Source: Microcoleus sp. FACHB-831 (GTDB lineage: Bacteria; Cyanobacteriota; Cyanobacteriia; Cyanobacteriales; FACHB-T130). Taken from it: DNA of 64,000 bases. The stretch spans positions 26,964 to 90,963 of the forward strand of contig NZ_JACJON010000018.1 in NCBI RefSeq assembly GCF_014695585.1, read 5' to 3'. Below, in pieces: positions 46,236 through 56,002 of the stretch (position 1 is its first letter; the number at the start of each line of letters is the position of its first letter). Both the position numbers and the translations under genes were made by a program. The notes below the pieces were generated by a model, which saw only the letters and a list, made by a program, of their open reading frames with translations, had not been told where the DNA came from and did no database searches.

Positions 46236-47825
46236 ATGTTCTTTTGGAACATTTGCCTAAACGTAGCGATAGGTAAGGTCAAAATTAAAAACAAAAAGGC
46301 AAAAATAGTTTTATCTTCTGCATTTTGCCTTTTTTGTTTTACCTTTTTTAGCAGTTGTGGCGGTCAAAACAACGCGCAAAAAAAGGGTCAACAAGATAAG
46401 GTTGCGACATCGTTAGATACTAGCTTGGTGTTTAATGATGTAACTTTAGATCAAGCAGATGCACAGGGGCGTCCTGTGTGGAAAGTGAAGGCAAAGCAGG
46501 CAAACTACAGTAGCGATAAAAAAACTGCTGTTATTAACAATCCAACTGGAGACTTGTTCCAAGATGGAAAGTTAGTGATGCAGGTTACTGCGGCGAGTGG
46601 TGAAGTTCAGCAAGATGGCCAACAGGTATTTTTGAAAGGTCAAGTTACAGCTACCGATCCGCGTAATGGTGCTGTATTAAAGGGAGATGAATTAGAGTGG
46701 TTTCCTAAAAAAGATTTGTTGATTGTCCGCAATAATGTGAGGGGAAGCCACCCACAATTACAAACTGAGGCGAAAGAGGGGCGATATTTCAGCCGCGCAC
46801 AACAGCTAGAATTATTGGGTCAAATTGTGGCGACAACAAATGACCCGGCTCTTTTGGAGAAAACAATAGGAAAGACACAGGAGGGAGGAACTCCCCAAGC
46901 ATCGCCCTCTCCTTCAGCATCGCCAATTCCGCCTGGTGAAGTTGTAACTTTACAAATGAGGACTGAGCATTTGGTATGGCAGATTCCGCAGAAGATGGCG
47001 ATCGCGGATAGTCGCATCCAGATTGACCGCTATAAAGGTAAAGCTATGACGGCTCAGGTTGTCGCAGACAAGTCTGAGGTAAACCTAGAAACAAGGACTG
47101 CGGTGCTTAAGCAAAATGTCGATTTGACATCGCTAGATCCACCCATCCAAATTGCCAGTAATTTAGTTGTGTGGAACTTAAATACAGAAATCGTGGTGTC
47201 AGATCAGCCAGTGAAGCTTGTACATCGGGTGCAAAACGTGACGGTAACAGGGAATCGCTCTCAAGTAGATTTGCAGCGAAAAGTTGCTTTTGTGACTGGC
47301 GGGGTTCAGGGTGTTGTTGCTAAGAATCAATCTAAGATTTATGCGAATCAACTAACGTGGGAGATGCCGAATCAGGTAGCTCAAGCGGAAGGAAATGCGA
47401 TTTATCAACAGGTACAGCCGCCCGTGCAGATGTTTGGTAATAAAGTTAACTGGAATTACAACAACCAAATGGTGATTTCCGAACAGCCTGTGAGGATTGT
47501 AGATTTAAAAGAGCAAGTTACAGTAACGGGCGATCGCGCTCAATTAGATGTGGAAAAACAAATTGCTGTTGTTAACGGCAACGCACAGGGTTCAGCTACT
47601 AGAAATCAAGCCAAACTATTTGCAAATCAGTTAAGGTGGAATATTGCTACGCAGCAAGTGCAGGCAGATGGCAATGTTAATTATCGACAAGTCGATCCAC
47701 CTTTGAATTTAAAAGGTCCGGCTGCATTTGGCAAACTACAAGATCAAACAGTTGTCGTTACTGGCAACACTGGTGACAGGGTGGTAACGGAGATTATTCC
47801 TAGCCCTTTGCCTAACAATAGATAA
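46236..47825 (+). CDS. lptC: LptC-like LPS export periplasmic lipoprotein
   Basis: The 529-residue protein has a lipoprotein-type signal ending FFSSCGG, with Cys41 as likely lipidation site. The first 180 residues follow the LptC pattern (VFNDVTLDQADAQGRPVWKVKAKQANYS, DGKLVMQVTAASGEVQQ, LEWFPKKDLLIVRNNVRG). The later part contains repeated OstA-like beta-jellyroll units, for example VTVTGNRSQVDLQRKVAFVTGGVQG and VTVTGDRAQLDVEKQIAVVNGNAQG, so it is larger than the proteobacterial LptC. It should bridge lipopolysaccharide from the LptB2FG exporter toward LptA/D. The segment before the signal helix is encoded by A-rich repeat DNA with a 12-14 bp inverted repeat (46292-46304, 46323-46336). Confidence 0.85.
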   Translation: MFFWNICLNVAIGKVKIKNKKAKIVLSSAFCLFCFTFFSSCGGQNNAQKKGQQDKVATSLDTSLVFNDVTLDQADAQGRPVWKVKAKQANYSSDKKTAVINNPTGDLFQDGKLVMQVTAASGEVQQDGQQVFLKGQVTATDPRNGAVLKGDELEWFPKKDLLIVRNNVRGSHPQLQTEAKEGRYFSRAQQLELLGQIVATTNDPALLEKTIGKTQEGGTPQASPSPSASPIPPGEVVTLQMRTEHLVWQIPQKMAIADSRIQIDRYKGKAMTAQVVADKSEVNLETRTAVLKQNVDLTSLDPPIQIASNLVVWNLNTEIVVSDQPVKLVHRVQNVTVTGNRSQVDLQRKVAFVTGGVQGVVAKNQSKIYANQLTWEMPNQVAQAEGNAIYQQVQPPVQMFGNKVNWNYNNQMVISEQPVRIVDLKEQVTVTGDRAQLDVEKQIAVVNGNAQGSATRNQAKLFANQLRWNIATQQVQADGNVNYRQVDPPLNLKGPAAFGKLQDQTVVVTGNTGDRVVTEIIPSPLPNNR

Positions 47826-47915
47826 CTGCGCTGCCCTCACACTAATATAAATTCAGGGGCTATTTACCAGCGGCATAACATAACAAAAACCTTTAGCTAA
47901 TAGTTGTAGATAATT

Positions 47916-50162
47916 ATGGCAATTGCACAACTTAATTCTAAAATTGAGGCTGCTAAAATATATTCTGCGGGTGCAACTATTACCCGTATTGCTGAGTTAA
48001 ATATCACAGCAAATGAAGCACCAGAATATATTGAAATAGCTGGATTACCTTTAGCTCTGGATGATAGCAGTGTTAGGGTGAGGGTTGAAGGTGGTGGGGG
48101 AAATGCACCGATTGCTGCGGATGTTCGCATTGGTTTAGCAGTTCCTCCACGCGGGGAGACACCCAACCCGCCGCCTGATGAAGAACTGCGTGCGGCGACA
48201 GCGGAGGTAAGACAAATTGAGGATGCGATCGCTCTCATCGACAACGAAATAAACGTTTTATCTCACTTGGACGTCCCGGATCGTCCCGATGGCGAACCTG
48301 GGAAAGCACCACCCCCTTCGCCAATGGGCGCTAGACTGGCGCTGGCTAATTTTAGCGACGAACAAATCCGCGCCCGAATTAAGGAAAAACGCGAAACTTT
48401 AGAAAAGTTGCGTAAGGCTAAAGAACATCTTGCCGATTTGCAAGAAAAACAGGCGCGTGCTTCGACTGCTACAGAAGTTAGACCAAACGAACTCCGCAAA
48501 ACTGTAGTTGTCAGTTTGAGTTATGGAAATACGCCAACTTCAGAGCAAACCTCAAGGTTAGTTGTAGAGTATTTTGTCCCCGGAGCGCGTTGGACGCCGA
48601 CTTATGTTTGTCGTTTAAATAGTGCAGAATCTAGCGCAAGTATTGCAGTTAGAGCATTAATTTGTCAGCGCACGGGTGAGGATTGGTCGGGTGTACGTTT
48701 AGAACTTTCTACAGCAGAACCGATGGCTTGGTGTGCGTTACCAGAGTTACCATCGTTGCGAATTGGACGCGCTCAACCTGTGGTTAAAAAGTCGGGTTGG
48801 CGAAGACCTCCAATTGGTGCAGAGATATTATTTGAGGATTTTGATAGACAAAAAGAGGGAGCGATCGCGGCGGCGGATAAAAACAGAGATAACGACGATT
48901 TCTTTTCCCCTGAAGTGCCACCATTATTTAGTTTAAATGACACCAGAGAGGCATTCTTAAGCCCAGAGGTTGAAGAGATAAGTTTTACAGAATCTATCAA
49001 ACCGTCTCCAAAACCTCCAAGGGCAGCGCAGACATTCGGGCAGGCATTCGGGCATCTAGAAAGGGATATAGTAACGCGATCGCCAAGAACGGTTAAGGAT
49101 GAATTTGGCCAGTTGGAAGATCTTTTAGGAGGACTGCCCGCAGAACTTGCGGCAAATACACCAAGTCCATCGCCACAAATGAGCAAAGCTGTTTTTAGAG
49201 AGGAAGCTAGTTTAGGCTTACCAGAACCGCGAGGACAGCGCAGGCGACGCAGTAACATGGAGGAGGAATCGACAACTGATTTTCTTGCCTATAATCTAAT
49301 GCGAATGGGTGATGCAAATGACCCATCTAAACGCGGTAAATTATCCATTGAGCAACGCCAAGAATTTTATTTAGAAATACTCCAACGCCAGCAAATTGTT
49401 GCAAATTTTGATATCATCGACGCGATCGAACGCGCAGTTGCTAACGCTGAAAAATGCATGAGATCACCGCTTCCTCCTGGTGGAATTAATGTGAGAAATG
49501 TGGCAGGTTCATTTGACTATGCTTACAGCGCTGATGGACGTATTGATGTCCCCTCAGATGGTCAATTTCATTCAGTAGCTTTGACTAGCAGCAGTGCAGA
49601 AGTAGATGTGCGCTATGTAGTCGTACCTCGCGAAGATACCAACGTCTTTAGAATTGCCCAACTACGCAACCCGCTACAAGCACCGCTACTAGCTGGGATG
49701 GCAGATGTTTACGTTGATGGCGAGTATATTTTATCTACTAATATTGCTACAGTTCCAGCTAAGGGACAGATGGAATTAGGTCTGGGAGTTGAACAAGCAA
49801 TCAAAGTTGCCCGCAACACATTCTATGAGGAAGTTCGTTCCGGCGAAACTATCGTTTCTTTCAACGAATTGCGCCACAAAGTTCAAGTTGATATTAAGAA
49901 CAATTTGCCAAGAGTTGCGCGAATTGAAGTAAGGGAAAGACTGCCAATTCCCTATGAGGGCGCTAAAGTCGATGTGCAGATAGATAGTGTCTTGCCAGGA
50001 TGGGAAAAGTACGAGCAAGAGGAACGCAATGCGCCTATCAAGGGTGGTTATCGCTGGCGGGTGGAAGTGCCAGCTAAAGGCGATATAAACCTATCAGTTG
50101 ATTATAAGATTAAAACTTTTGTCGATAGCGAGTTGATTGGTGGAAATCGACGCGAGGGATAA
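47916..50162 (+). CDS. DUF4139/DUF4140 mucoidy inhibitor (MuiA)-family protein, long form
   Basis: The 748-residue protein has the N-terminal DUF4140 domain (IEAAKIYSAGATITRIAELNI), a coiled coil (about 85-180, IEDAIALIDNEINVL and EKRETLEKLRKAKEHL), and the C-terminal DUF4139 beta-rich region (YFVPGARWTPTYVCRL, QRTGEDWSGVRLELSTAEPMAW, then VRYVVVPREDTNVFRIAQLRN and a final VEVPAKGDINLSVDYKIK). DUF4139 is split by an insertion of about 190 residues (about 290-480), acidic and proline-rich and probably disordered. There is no signal peptide. The family name comes from suppression of mucoid growth; the mechanism is not known. It is followed by a second, shorter paralogue 125 bp downstream. Confidence 0.88.
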   Translation: MAIAQLNSKIEAAKIYSAGATITRIAELNITANEAPEYIEIAGLPLALDDSSVRVRVEGGGGNAPIAADVRIGLAVPPRGETPNPPPDEELRAATAEVRQIEDAIALIDNEINVLSHLDVPDRPDGEPGKAPPPSPMGARLALANFSDEQIRARIKEKRETLEKLRKAKEHLADLQEKQARASTATEVRPNELRKTVVVSLSYGNTPTSEQTSRLVVEYFVPGARWTPTYVCRLNSAESSASIAVRALICQRTGEDWSGVRLELSTAEPMAWCALPELPSLRIGRAQPVVKKSGWRRPPIGAEILFEDFDRQKEGAIAAADKNRDNDDFFSPEVPPLFSLNDTREAFLSPEVEEISFTESIKPSPKPPRAAQTFGQAFGHLERDIVTRSPRTVKDEFGQLEDLLGGLPAELAANTPSPSPQMSKAVFREEASLGLPEPRGQRRRRSNMEEESTTDFLAYNLMRMGDANDPSKRGKLSIEQRQEFYLEILQRQQIVANFDIIDAIERAVANAEKCMRSPLPPGGINVRNVAGSFDYAYSADGRIDVPSDGQFHSVALTSSSAEVDVRYVVVPREDTNVFRIAQLRNPLQAPLLAGMADVYVDGEYILSTNIATVPAKGQMELGLGVEQAIKVARNTFYEEVRSGETIVSFNELRHKVQVDIKNNLPRVARIEVRERLPIPYEGAKVDVQIDSVLPGWEKYEQEERNAPIKGGYRWRVEVPAKGDINLSVDYKIKTFVDSELIGGNRREG

Positions 50163-50287
50163 TATTTTACCTGTTTCTAAGGTGTTAGTCTGGGAATGAG
50201 AAAGCATTAAGCAACCATAGTTTTATACTGTCGAACTGACAGCAAACTATAGGGTTCTTCGTTTAAAAAAATTAATAGGAGTAGACT

Positions 50288-51862
50288 ATGCAAGCTCTTC
50301 AACAAGCTATCCAAAAACTAACTCTAGATGCGCCAGTTTCTTCAGTTACGCTGCTGGAAGATAGGGGACAGGTGCGGCGAATTGGTAAGATTAATTTAAC
50401 TCAAGGGCTGTGGCGAATTACAGTTGATAAAGTTGCTCCCGTGCTTTCTGATAAGTCTCTGCGTGCGGAGTTTTGTGAAGAGTATCCAGGCGCACGCATT
50501 GATGATGTTCGCGTCCGTCGGATGATGTTGGTTAACGAAGAAGATAGACCGGATGAAATTAAAGCTGTAGAAATAGAACTGCGATCGCTCCTCAATTCTT
50601 TTAACAATATCACCGAAGACCGCCAGCATCTAGAAACTTCCTTCGAGCGGATAAATACTATCTTATATAAAGGTTTGCAAGAATTACCAACAGATGCTGT
50701 TTGGGGACAAATTGACCCCAGAAGTTGGCGAGAACAATTGTCTAGCTTATTTAAACAATTGCGAGATTTGCGTGCGGAAATATTGAGCCAATATTACACT
50801 CAAGAAAAACTCAGTGAGGAAATTAACGACTTAATTAATAGACTGCGTGCCTTGGAGCGCCCCGATATGGTCTATGCTGCCAGAATAGAGGCAGATTTAA
50901 TGATTCCGCAAGCAGGAGAGTATGCGATCGCTTTCGATTATGTTGTTCCCGGCGCAATTTGGCGTCCGTATCATCAAGCACGTCTCCTGTTAGAAGAAAA
51001 TCCTACCATCTCCTTTCGCGTCGATGGCTGTGTTTGGCAACGCACTGGAGAAGATTGGAAAGATGTAGATTTAATATTTTCCACAGCACGCGCCTCACTC
51101 GGTACAGAACCACCATTCCTAACAGATGACTTGGTAAACGTTAAAGAAAAATCTAAACAAATTGTCATTCAAAAGCGAGATCAAAATATTCAAACACCAG
51201 GACTGGGTGTAGATGAAACGCCCACAACTGTCGTTCTTCCCGGCGTTGATGATGGCGGCGAAGTTCGTAACTTAAGAGCATCTTCTAAAGCTACTATCCC
51301 CTCTGATGGTCGTCCTTATCGCGTTCCTATATTTTCTTTTGAATCTTCCGCCTCTGTTGAATATGTGTTAATGCCTGAATTATCTTGTCAGGTAGTTATT
51401 AAAAGTCAACAGACAAATACATCTAAATTTCCCGTCCTAGCAGGCCCAGTGGATTTAGTGAGAACCTCTGGATTTGTAGGTAGAACATCGGTGTTATTCA
51501 TTGCACCTGGGGAAAAATTTGCTCTAGGATGGGGGTCAGACGGAGCGATGCGCGTGCAACGCACGCAAACCGAGAAGCAAGAACAGGATTATCTTACTAA
51601 GTGGAATATCCTAACAATGGAAGTAAAGTTGTTTTTATCTAATATTGGGGGAGAACCGAGAGAGATTAAAACTACCGAGCGAGTGCCAGTTTCAGAGTTA
51701 GAGCAAGTTAAGGTTGAAGTAATTTCAAATGAGACTAAAAATGGCGTTAAACCTGATGAGAATGGCTTTTGCAACTGGAATTTTACTTTAGACCCTTATT
51801 CTCAACTCCAAGCATCTCTCGTATATAAAATTTCAGCAGCACCGGAAGTGCAAGAGATGTGA
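50288..51862 (+). CDS. DUF4139 mucoidy inhibitor (MuiA)-family protein, short form
   Basis: The 524-residue paralogue has the same plan without the insertion: an N-terminal VSSVTLLEDRGQVRRIGKINL, a coiled coil (about 95-190), and DUF4139 (FDYVVPGAIWRPYHQARL, WQRTGEDWKDVDLIFSTARASLG, VEYVLMPELSCQVVI, VPVSELEQVKVEVI). The tandem arrangement and parallel domains imply duplication and possibly a heteromeric complex. AGGAG lies seven bases before the ATG, giving a strong start. No signal peptide is seen. Function unknown; see the long form. Confidence 0.88.
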   Translation: MQALQQAIQKLTLDAPVSSVTLLEDRGQVRRIGKINLTQGLWRITVDKVAPVLSDKSLRAEFCEEYPGARIDDVRVRRMMLVNEEDRPDEIKAVEIELRSLLNSFNNITEDRQHLETSFERINTILYKGLQELPTDAVWGQIDPRSWREQLSSLFKQLRDLRAEILSQYYTQEKLSEEINDLINRLRALERPDMVYAARIEADLMIPQAGEYAIAFDYVVPGAIWRPYHQARLLLEENPTISFRVDGCVWQRTGEDWKDVDLIFSTARASLGTEPPFLTDDLVNVKEKSKQIVIQKRDQNIQTPGLGVDETPTTVVLPGVDDGGEVRNLRASSKATIPSDGRPYRVPIFSFESSASVEYVLMPELSCQVVIKSQQTNTSKFPVLAGPVDLVRTSGFVGRTSVLFIAPGEKFALGWGSDGAMRVQRTQTEKQEQDYLTKWNILTMEVKLFLSNIGGEPREIKTTERVPVSELEQVKVEVISNETKNGVKPDENGFCNWNFTLDPYSQLQASLVYKISAAPEVQEM

Positions 51863-51866
51863 CGGC

Positions 51867-51900
51867 TCATGGTTCATTGGGCAATTGCTATGAACCATGA
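51867..51900. terminator. stem-loop between convergent MuiA-like and dacB genes
   Basis: TCATGGTTCAT (51867-51877) pairs perfectly with ATGAACCATGA (51890-51900) around a 12-base loop, followed on the plus strand by ACCATTTTTC. It fits a terminator for the plus-strand genes. Confidence 0.6.
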
Positions 51901-51908
51901 ACCATTTT

Positions 51909-53234
51909 TCAAAATTTAGCTTGAAAGCCAGAAACTATCTTATTTCTATGGGTATCGCCCAGGACTTTAGCGCCGTCAGCTATAGCGCTACTGGGGGTAA
52001 TAGCTGGTGGTGGAGTTTCTGCTACGCCCCAGCGCTTTAATAAATTTTGCAGAAGCACGTCTTGCTGCTGCCTAAAAGCTTCGACATCATTGCCACCGTT
52101 GATGATAGCAAACCAAACTAAGCCGCGATCGCGTGTTGGCATTACTCCTGCAAGGGCACTCACTGCATTGAGAGTTCCAGTTTTGATCACGGTACCGGTG
52201 GGAATTTTGCGAGCTAGCATAGTACCCCGGCGATCGCGTCCTGAAACAGGGAACATATCAGCAACACTCATCTGCTGGGAGTGTAAATGGTTTTGAATAG
52301 CCAGCAACATACCACAGGCAGCACGGGGAGAAATGCGATTTTCTACGCCCAATCCCGAACCATTTACCAACTGAATTTCCTCGTTAGGGACGCCAGCAGA
52401 TTTAGCCGCGATTTGGGAGACCATCGATGCACCTCCTACAGATTTTGCCAGCATCTCAGCCATTTCGTTGTTGCTGTAGATGTTCATCTGCTTGATGATT
52501 TGAGTTAGGGACATCGACTTATGACGCACCAGCAAGATTTGTTTGGGTAAAGGCACCGAAGATACTCTGATACCGCCAGCAATAACAACTTGAGGCTTTG
52601 GCGTTTTTGGATACATAGCTGCGTATTGGACAGCAGTAAACCTCGGCCAGTATTTGTTATCTAATCCTTGCTTGAGCAACTGGCCGCTTAGGGTAGGGTT
52701 AGGCTGGTAGTTCATCGAAAAATCTCCGACAATGATCAAATTGCCGTTAACGCGGCGGATGCCCAAGCGGTTTAGGGCAGCAGAAAGAGCGATCGCTTCC
52801 TCCCAGACAAAAAATGGATCGCCACTACCCGTTACTACTAAATCTCCTTGCAAAACGCCATTTTTGATGGTTCCGGTCGTACCGATAAGGGTTTCAAATG
52901 CATGTGCTGGCCCCCAAGTTTCCAATGCAGCCAGTGTTGTGGCAATCTTTGTCAAAGATGCTGCTGGAACAGGAACCTTACCTTGGTGATTGGCTAACAG
53001 TGACTGTCCTGACTGCATCCATACCGCTTGATTTCCTGCCGCCATTCCTTTTGTTGACAATTGGCGCAAGTACTGATCCATAGTCTTTTCATCGGCTGGA
53101 TCTGGTTCTGTGGGTAACGCCAATAAAGAAACACCCTGCCACTCCAGCAGGTCAGCAACATTCAATTGATTGGGCTTTATACCAGCCATGTCCAGCCATG
53201 CACCCATCAACCCCGAGCTAAAAAGTTCCAGCAT
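51909..53234 (-). CDS. dacB: D-alanyl-D-alanine carboxypeptidase/endopeptidase, PBP4 type (S13)
   Basis: The 441-residue protein has the three penicillin-binding motifs of class C low-mass PBPs: SLTK (Ser93-Lys96), SNN (254-256) in NIYSNNEMAEMLAK, and KTG (351-353) in VIKTGTLNAVSALAG. A typical VNGSGLGVENRISPRAACGML block lies near 290-310. It trims D-alanine from or cleaves crosslinks of peptidoglycan. The N-terminus MLELFSSGLMGAWLDMAG has only a weak hydrophobic segment, so export is not obvious from this start; an upstream extension is not in frame. It is divergent from plsX with about 207 bp between. Confidence 0.92.
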   Translation of the reverse strand: MLELFSSGLMGAWLDMAGIKPNQLNVADLLEWQGVSLLALPTEPDPADEKTMDQYLRQLSTKGMAAGNQAVWMQSGQSLLANHQGKVPVPAASLTKIATTLAALETWGPAHAFETLIGTTGTIKNGVLQGDLVVTGSGDPFFVWEEAIALSAALNRLGIRRVNGNLIIVGDFSMNYQPNPTLSGQLLKQGLDNKYWPRFTAVQYAAMYPKTPKPQVVIAGGIRVSSVPLPKQILLVRHKSMSLTQIIKQMNIYSNNEMAEMLAKSVGGASMVSQIAAKSAGVPNEEIQLVNGSGLGVENRISPRAACGMLLAIQNHLHSQQMSVADMFPVSGRDRRGTMLARKIPTGTVIKTGTLNAVSALAGVMPTRDRGLVWFAIINGGNDVEAFRQQQDVLLQNLLKRWGVAETPPPAITPSSAIADGAKVLGDTHRNKIVSGFQAKF

Positions 53235-53441
53235 CTTTTCCTTATTGGCGACAACTCACTTCAACGCAGTAATAATATCTCGGCAACCGTACCGTTTAAA
53301 GTCCGGAGTCCAGGATCCCCATTCCACCATTGCCAATACTTCATACTTGCTAACTTATGATTAATCAGCCAGATCGTTCGAGGTTTAATGTGGGGTGAAA
53401 ACCTTCTGGTAAAATTTGTAAGGTTTCTATAACTTTGATCA

Positions 53442-54473
53442 ATGGCATCGAATCGCGCACGGATCGCAATTGACGCTATGGGTGGCGACCACGCACCCGC
53501 CGAAATCGTCGCTGGAGCGCTTAGGGCACAGGCAGAACTAGATATCGACGTTTTGCTGGTGGGGGATAGGGAGCAAATTGAAGCATCTCTCAAACACCAC
53601 ACCAGTTCTCATAGCGTGGAAATCGTAGACTCGGAAGGTACGATTGAAATGCACGAGGAGCCGCTGAGTGGTCTAAGACGCAAGCCCAAGGCTTCGATCA
53701 ACGTGGCAATGGACTTGGTGAAGCAAAACCGGGCGGATGCTGTTGTTTCAGCTGGTCATTCCGGGGCAGCAATGGCAGCTGGACTTTTACGGCTGGGTAG
53801 ACTTCGGGGAATTGACAGACCTGCGATTGGTGCGGTTCTGCCTACAATAATGGCTAGTAAGTCCGTCCTGATTCTCGACGTAGGCGCGAATGTTGACTGC
53901 CGTCCCAAGTATTTGGAGCAGTTTGCTGTCATGGGAGCGATTTACAGCCAGTACGTGCTGGGTGTAGAAGACCCCAAAATTGGACTACTTAATATTGGAG
54001 AAGAAGCCTGTAAGGGCAACGATTTGGCGGTTCGCACTCACCAAAAGCTGCAAGAAAATCCGCAAATTACTTTCATTGGCAATGCTGAGGGTCGAGATGT
54101 CCTCTCAGGACGTTTTGATGTCATCGTTTGCGATGGCTTTGCGGGCAATGTCTTGTTGAAATTTGCAGAAGCAGTCGGCGAGGTGATGTTGCAAATCCTG
54201 AAAGAGGAGTTACCCCAAGGAATACGCGGACAAATGGGTACGGTGTTGCTGAAACCGAACCTAAAGCGGCTCAAGCAGCGGGTAGATCATGCGGAACATG
54301 GGGGGGGGTTGTTGTTGGGGGTTGATGGAATTTGCATTATAAGTCACGGTAGTTCGCAGGCTCCCTCGATTTTTAATGCGATTCGCATTGCTAAAGAAGC
54401 CTTTGATAACAAGGTTCTAGAGCGAATTCAGTCCCGTATCACTACCACTGCCCCAGCAACTGATGGAGACTAA
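53442..54473 (+). CDS. plsX: phosphate acyltransferase PlsX
   Basis: The 343-residue protein matches PlsX: RIAIDAMGGDHAPAEIVAGAL, AVVSAGHSGAAMAAGLL, IDRPAIGAVLPT, ILDVGANVDCRPKYLEQFAVMG, LNIGEEACKGN, DVIVCDGFAGNVLLKFAEAVGE, and a C-terminal GVDGICIISHGSS. It converts acyl-ACP and phosphate to acyl-phosphate for glycerol-3-phosphate acylation by PlsY. Its stop TAA overlaps the fabH ATG by one base, so translation is coupled. This is the first gene of a fatty-acid/phospholipid cluster on the plus strand. Confidence 0.97.
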   Translation: MASNRARIAIDAMGGDHAPAEIVAGALRAQAELDIDVLLVGDREQIEASLKHHTSSHSVEIVDSEGTIEMHEEPLSGLRRKPKASINVAMDLVKQNRADAVVSAGHSGAAMAAGLLRLGRLRGIDRPAIGAVLPTIMASKSVLILDVGANVDCRPKYLEQFAVMGAIYSQYVLGVEDPKIGLLNIGEEACKGNDLAVRTHQKLQENPQITFIGNAEGRDVLSGRFDVIVCDGFAGNVLLKFAEAVGEVMLQILKEELPQGIRGQMGTVLLKPNLKRLKQRVDHAEHGGGLLLGVDGICIISHGSSQAPSIFNAIRIAKEAFDNKVLERIQSRITTTAPATDGD

Positions 54474-55474
54474 TGTTAAAAGAATTAGGGGTAGGCATTG
54501 CCATTACGGGGAGCGGTAGTGCGACACCGACAGTTTCCCTGGATAATCAAGGACTCTCGACTTTGGTGGAAACGTCGGATGAGTGGATAAGTTCGCGGAC
54601 GGGGATTAAAGAGCGGCGACTGTCGTCAGTGCAGGAGTCACTGAGTGCGATCGCTACTCTTGCAGCTACCAATGCCCTCGATATGGCAGGTATTGCCGCA
54701 ACAGATGTGGATCTCATTATCCTTGCCACCTCCACACCCGATGACCTGTTTGGCACTGCCTGTAGAATTCAGGCACAGCTAGGCGCGTCTAAAGCCGTCG
54801 CCTTCGACATGACAGCAGCTTGCTCCGGCTTTGTCTTCGGACTCGTCACGGCTGCTCAGTTCATTCGTACTGGCGTTTATCAAAACGTCTTGGTGATTGG
54901 GGCTGATATACTGTCGCGTTGGGTAGATTGGGCAGACAGACGCAGCTGCGTGTTGTTTGGGGATGGTGCAGGTGCGGTTGTCATGCAGGCTCACCAGAGC
55001 GATCGCCTCCTGGGATTTGAAATCCGCAGCGATGGCACGCAGAATAATGCTCTCAACTTAGCTTATCAACCACAACCCAAAGAAATAGTCTCTGGCGTTA
55101 CCATTGGCCAAGGTACTTACCAGCCCATAACCATGAACGGCAAAGAAGTTTATCGCTTCGCCGTCCAAAAAGTCCCAGAAGTCATCGAAAAAGTTCTATT
55201 TAGAGCCAACCTCAGCATCGACCAAGTAGATTGGCTGGTGCTGCACCAAGCCAATCAGCGCATTCTCGACGCCGTTGGCGAACGCCTGAATATTCCCGCC
55301 CACAAAGTCATCAGTAATATCGCCAAATATGGCAACACCTCCGCCGCTTCCATCCCCTTAGCTCTAGATGAAGCCGTGCGCGAAGGCAAAATTAAAACCG
55401 GAGACACTATCGCCACTTCTGGGTTTGGTGCTGGACTTACCTGGGGCGCTGCAATTTTCCAATGGGGTAGATAA
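54473..55474 (+). CDS. fabH: 3-oxoacyl-ACP synthase III
   Basis: The 333-residue KAS III has the Cys-His-Asn triad: Cys117 in TAACSGFVFGL, His258 in LVLHQANQRI and Asn288 in KYGNTSAAS. The start GVGIAITGSGSATPT and the SDEWISSRTGIKERR motif near 35-49 are typical. It condenses acetyl-CoA with malonyl-ACP to begin fatty acid synthesis. The first codon overlaps the plsX stop, and a DMT half transporter gene follows 68 bp later. Confidence 0.97.
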   Translation: MLKELGVGIAITGSGSATPTVSLDNQGLSTLVETSDEWISSRTGIKERRLSSVQESLSAIATLAATNALDMAGIAATDVDLIILATSTPDDLFGTACRIQAQLGASKAVAFDMTAACSGFVFGLVTAAQFIRTGVYQNVLVIGADILSRWVDWADRRSCVLFGDGAGAVVMQAHQSDRLLGFEIRSDGTQNNALNLAYQPQPKEIVSGVTIGQGTYQPITMNGKEVYRFAVQKVPEVIEKVLFRANLSIDQVDWLVLHQANQRILDAVGERLNIPAHKVISNIAKYGNTSAASIPLALDEAVREGKIKTGDTIATSGFGAGLTWGAAIFQWGR

Positions 55475-55542
55475 ACGGATTTGGGATTTTAGATTGAATC
55501 TAAAATCTAAAATTTAAAGCCTACCCTCTTGGAGCTTTTATT

Positions 55543-56001
55543 ATGCTTGGATACCTGTTAATAATTGCTGGTAATGCTTCTTTGGCAATAGGCATTTTAT
55601 TCATCCGGCTGCTAACAAACCCAAAAGATGGTAGCAATCAATTAAACCCATTTTTTGTAACTTCCTTAGTTGCTGTATCTGGTGCAATTATCTTGTCACC
55701 AATACTTTTCTCGCATACAGGAGAACTAATAGATTTACTCAGGCATCAAAAAATCAAAGTAGTTCACGCAGTTTTGGCAGGCTTATTCTACATTGCAATG
55801 GGAGAGCTATTATTCAATATTGGCTTAAGTAAATTAGACGAGAATGCCTTATCTCAATCGGGTTTACTAGCCTTAAGCTTTCCCATCTTTGCCGGATTAG
55901 CAGGATATATCTTTTTCAAAGAGACCATAAATATAGTAAGATTTTCTATTGCTTTTATATTAATGGCCGCTGGTTTCTTAGTGTTCGTTTCAGGTAAATA
56001 A
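55543..56001 (+). CDS. half-size EamA/DMT-type membrane protein
   Basis: The 152-residue protein has about five hydrophobic helices: YLLIIAGNASLAIGILFI, NPFFVTSLVAVSGAIILSP, VVHAVLAGLFYIAMGELLF, QSGLLALSFPIFAGLAGYIFF and RFSIAFILMAAGFLVFVSG. That is one half of an EamA transporter, so it would need to dimerise. It lies between fabH and fabD, with one base between its stop and the fabD start region, so it is certainly in the same transcript. The cargo is unknown; a link to acyl or lipid metabolism is only suggested by position. Confidence 0.8.
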   Translation: MLGYLLIIAGNASLAIGILFIRLLTNPKDGSNQLNPFFVTSLVAVSGAIILSPILFSHTGELIDLLRHQKIKVVHAVLAGLFYIAMGELLFNIGLSKLDENALSQSGLLALSFPIFAGLAGYIFFKETINIVRFSIAFILMAAGFLVFVSGK

Positions 56002-56002
56002 A

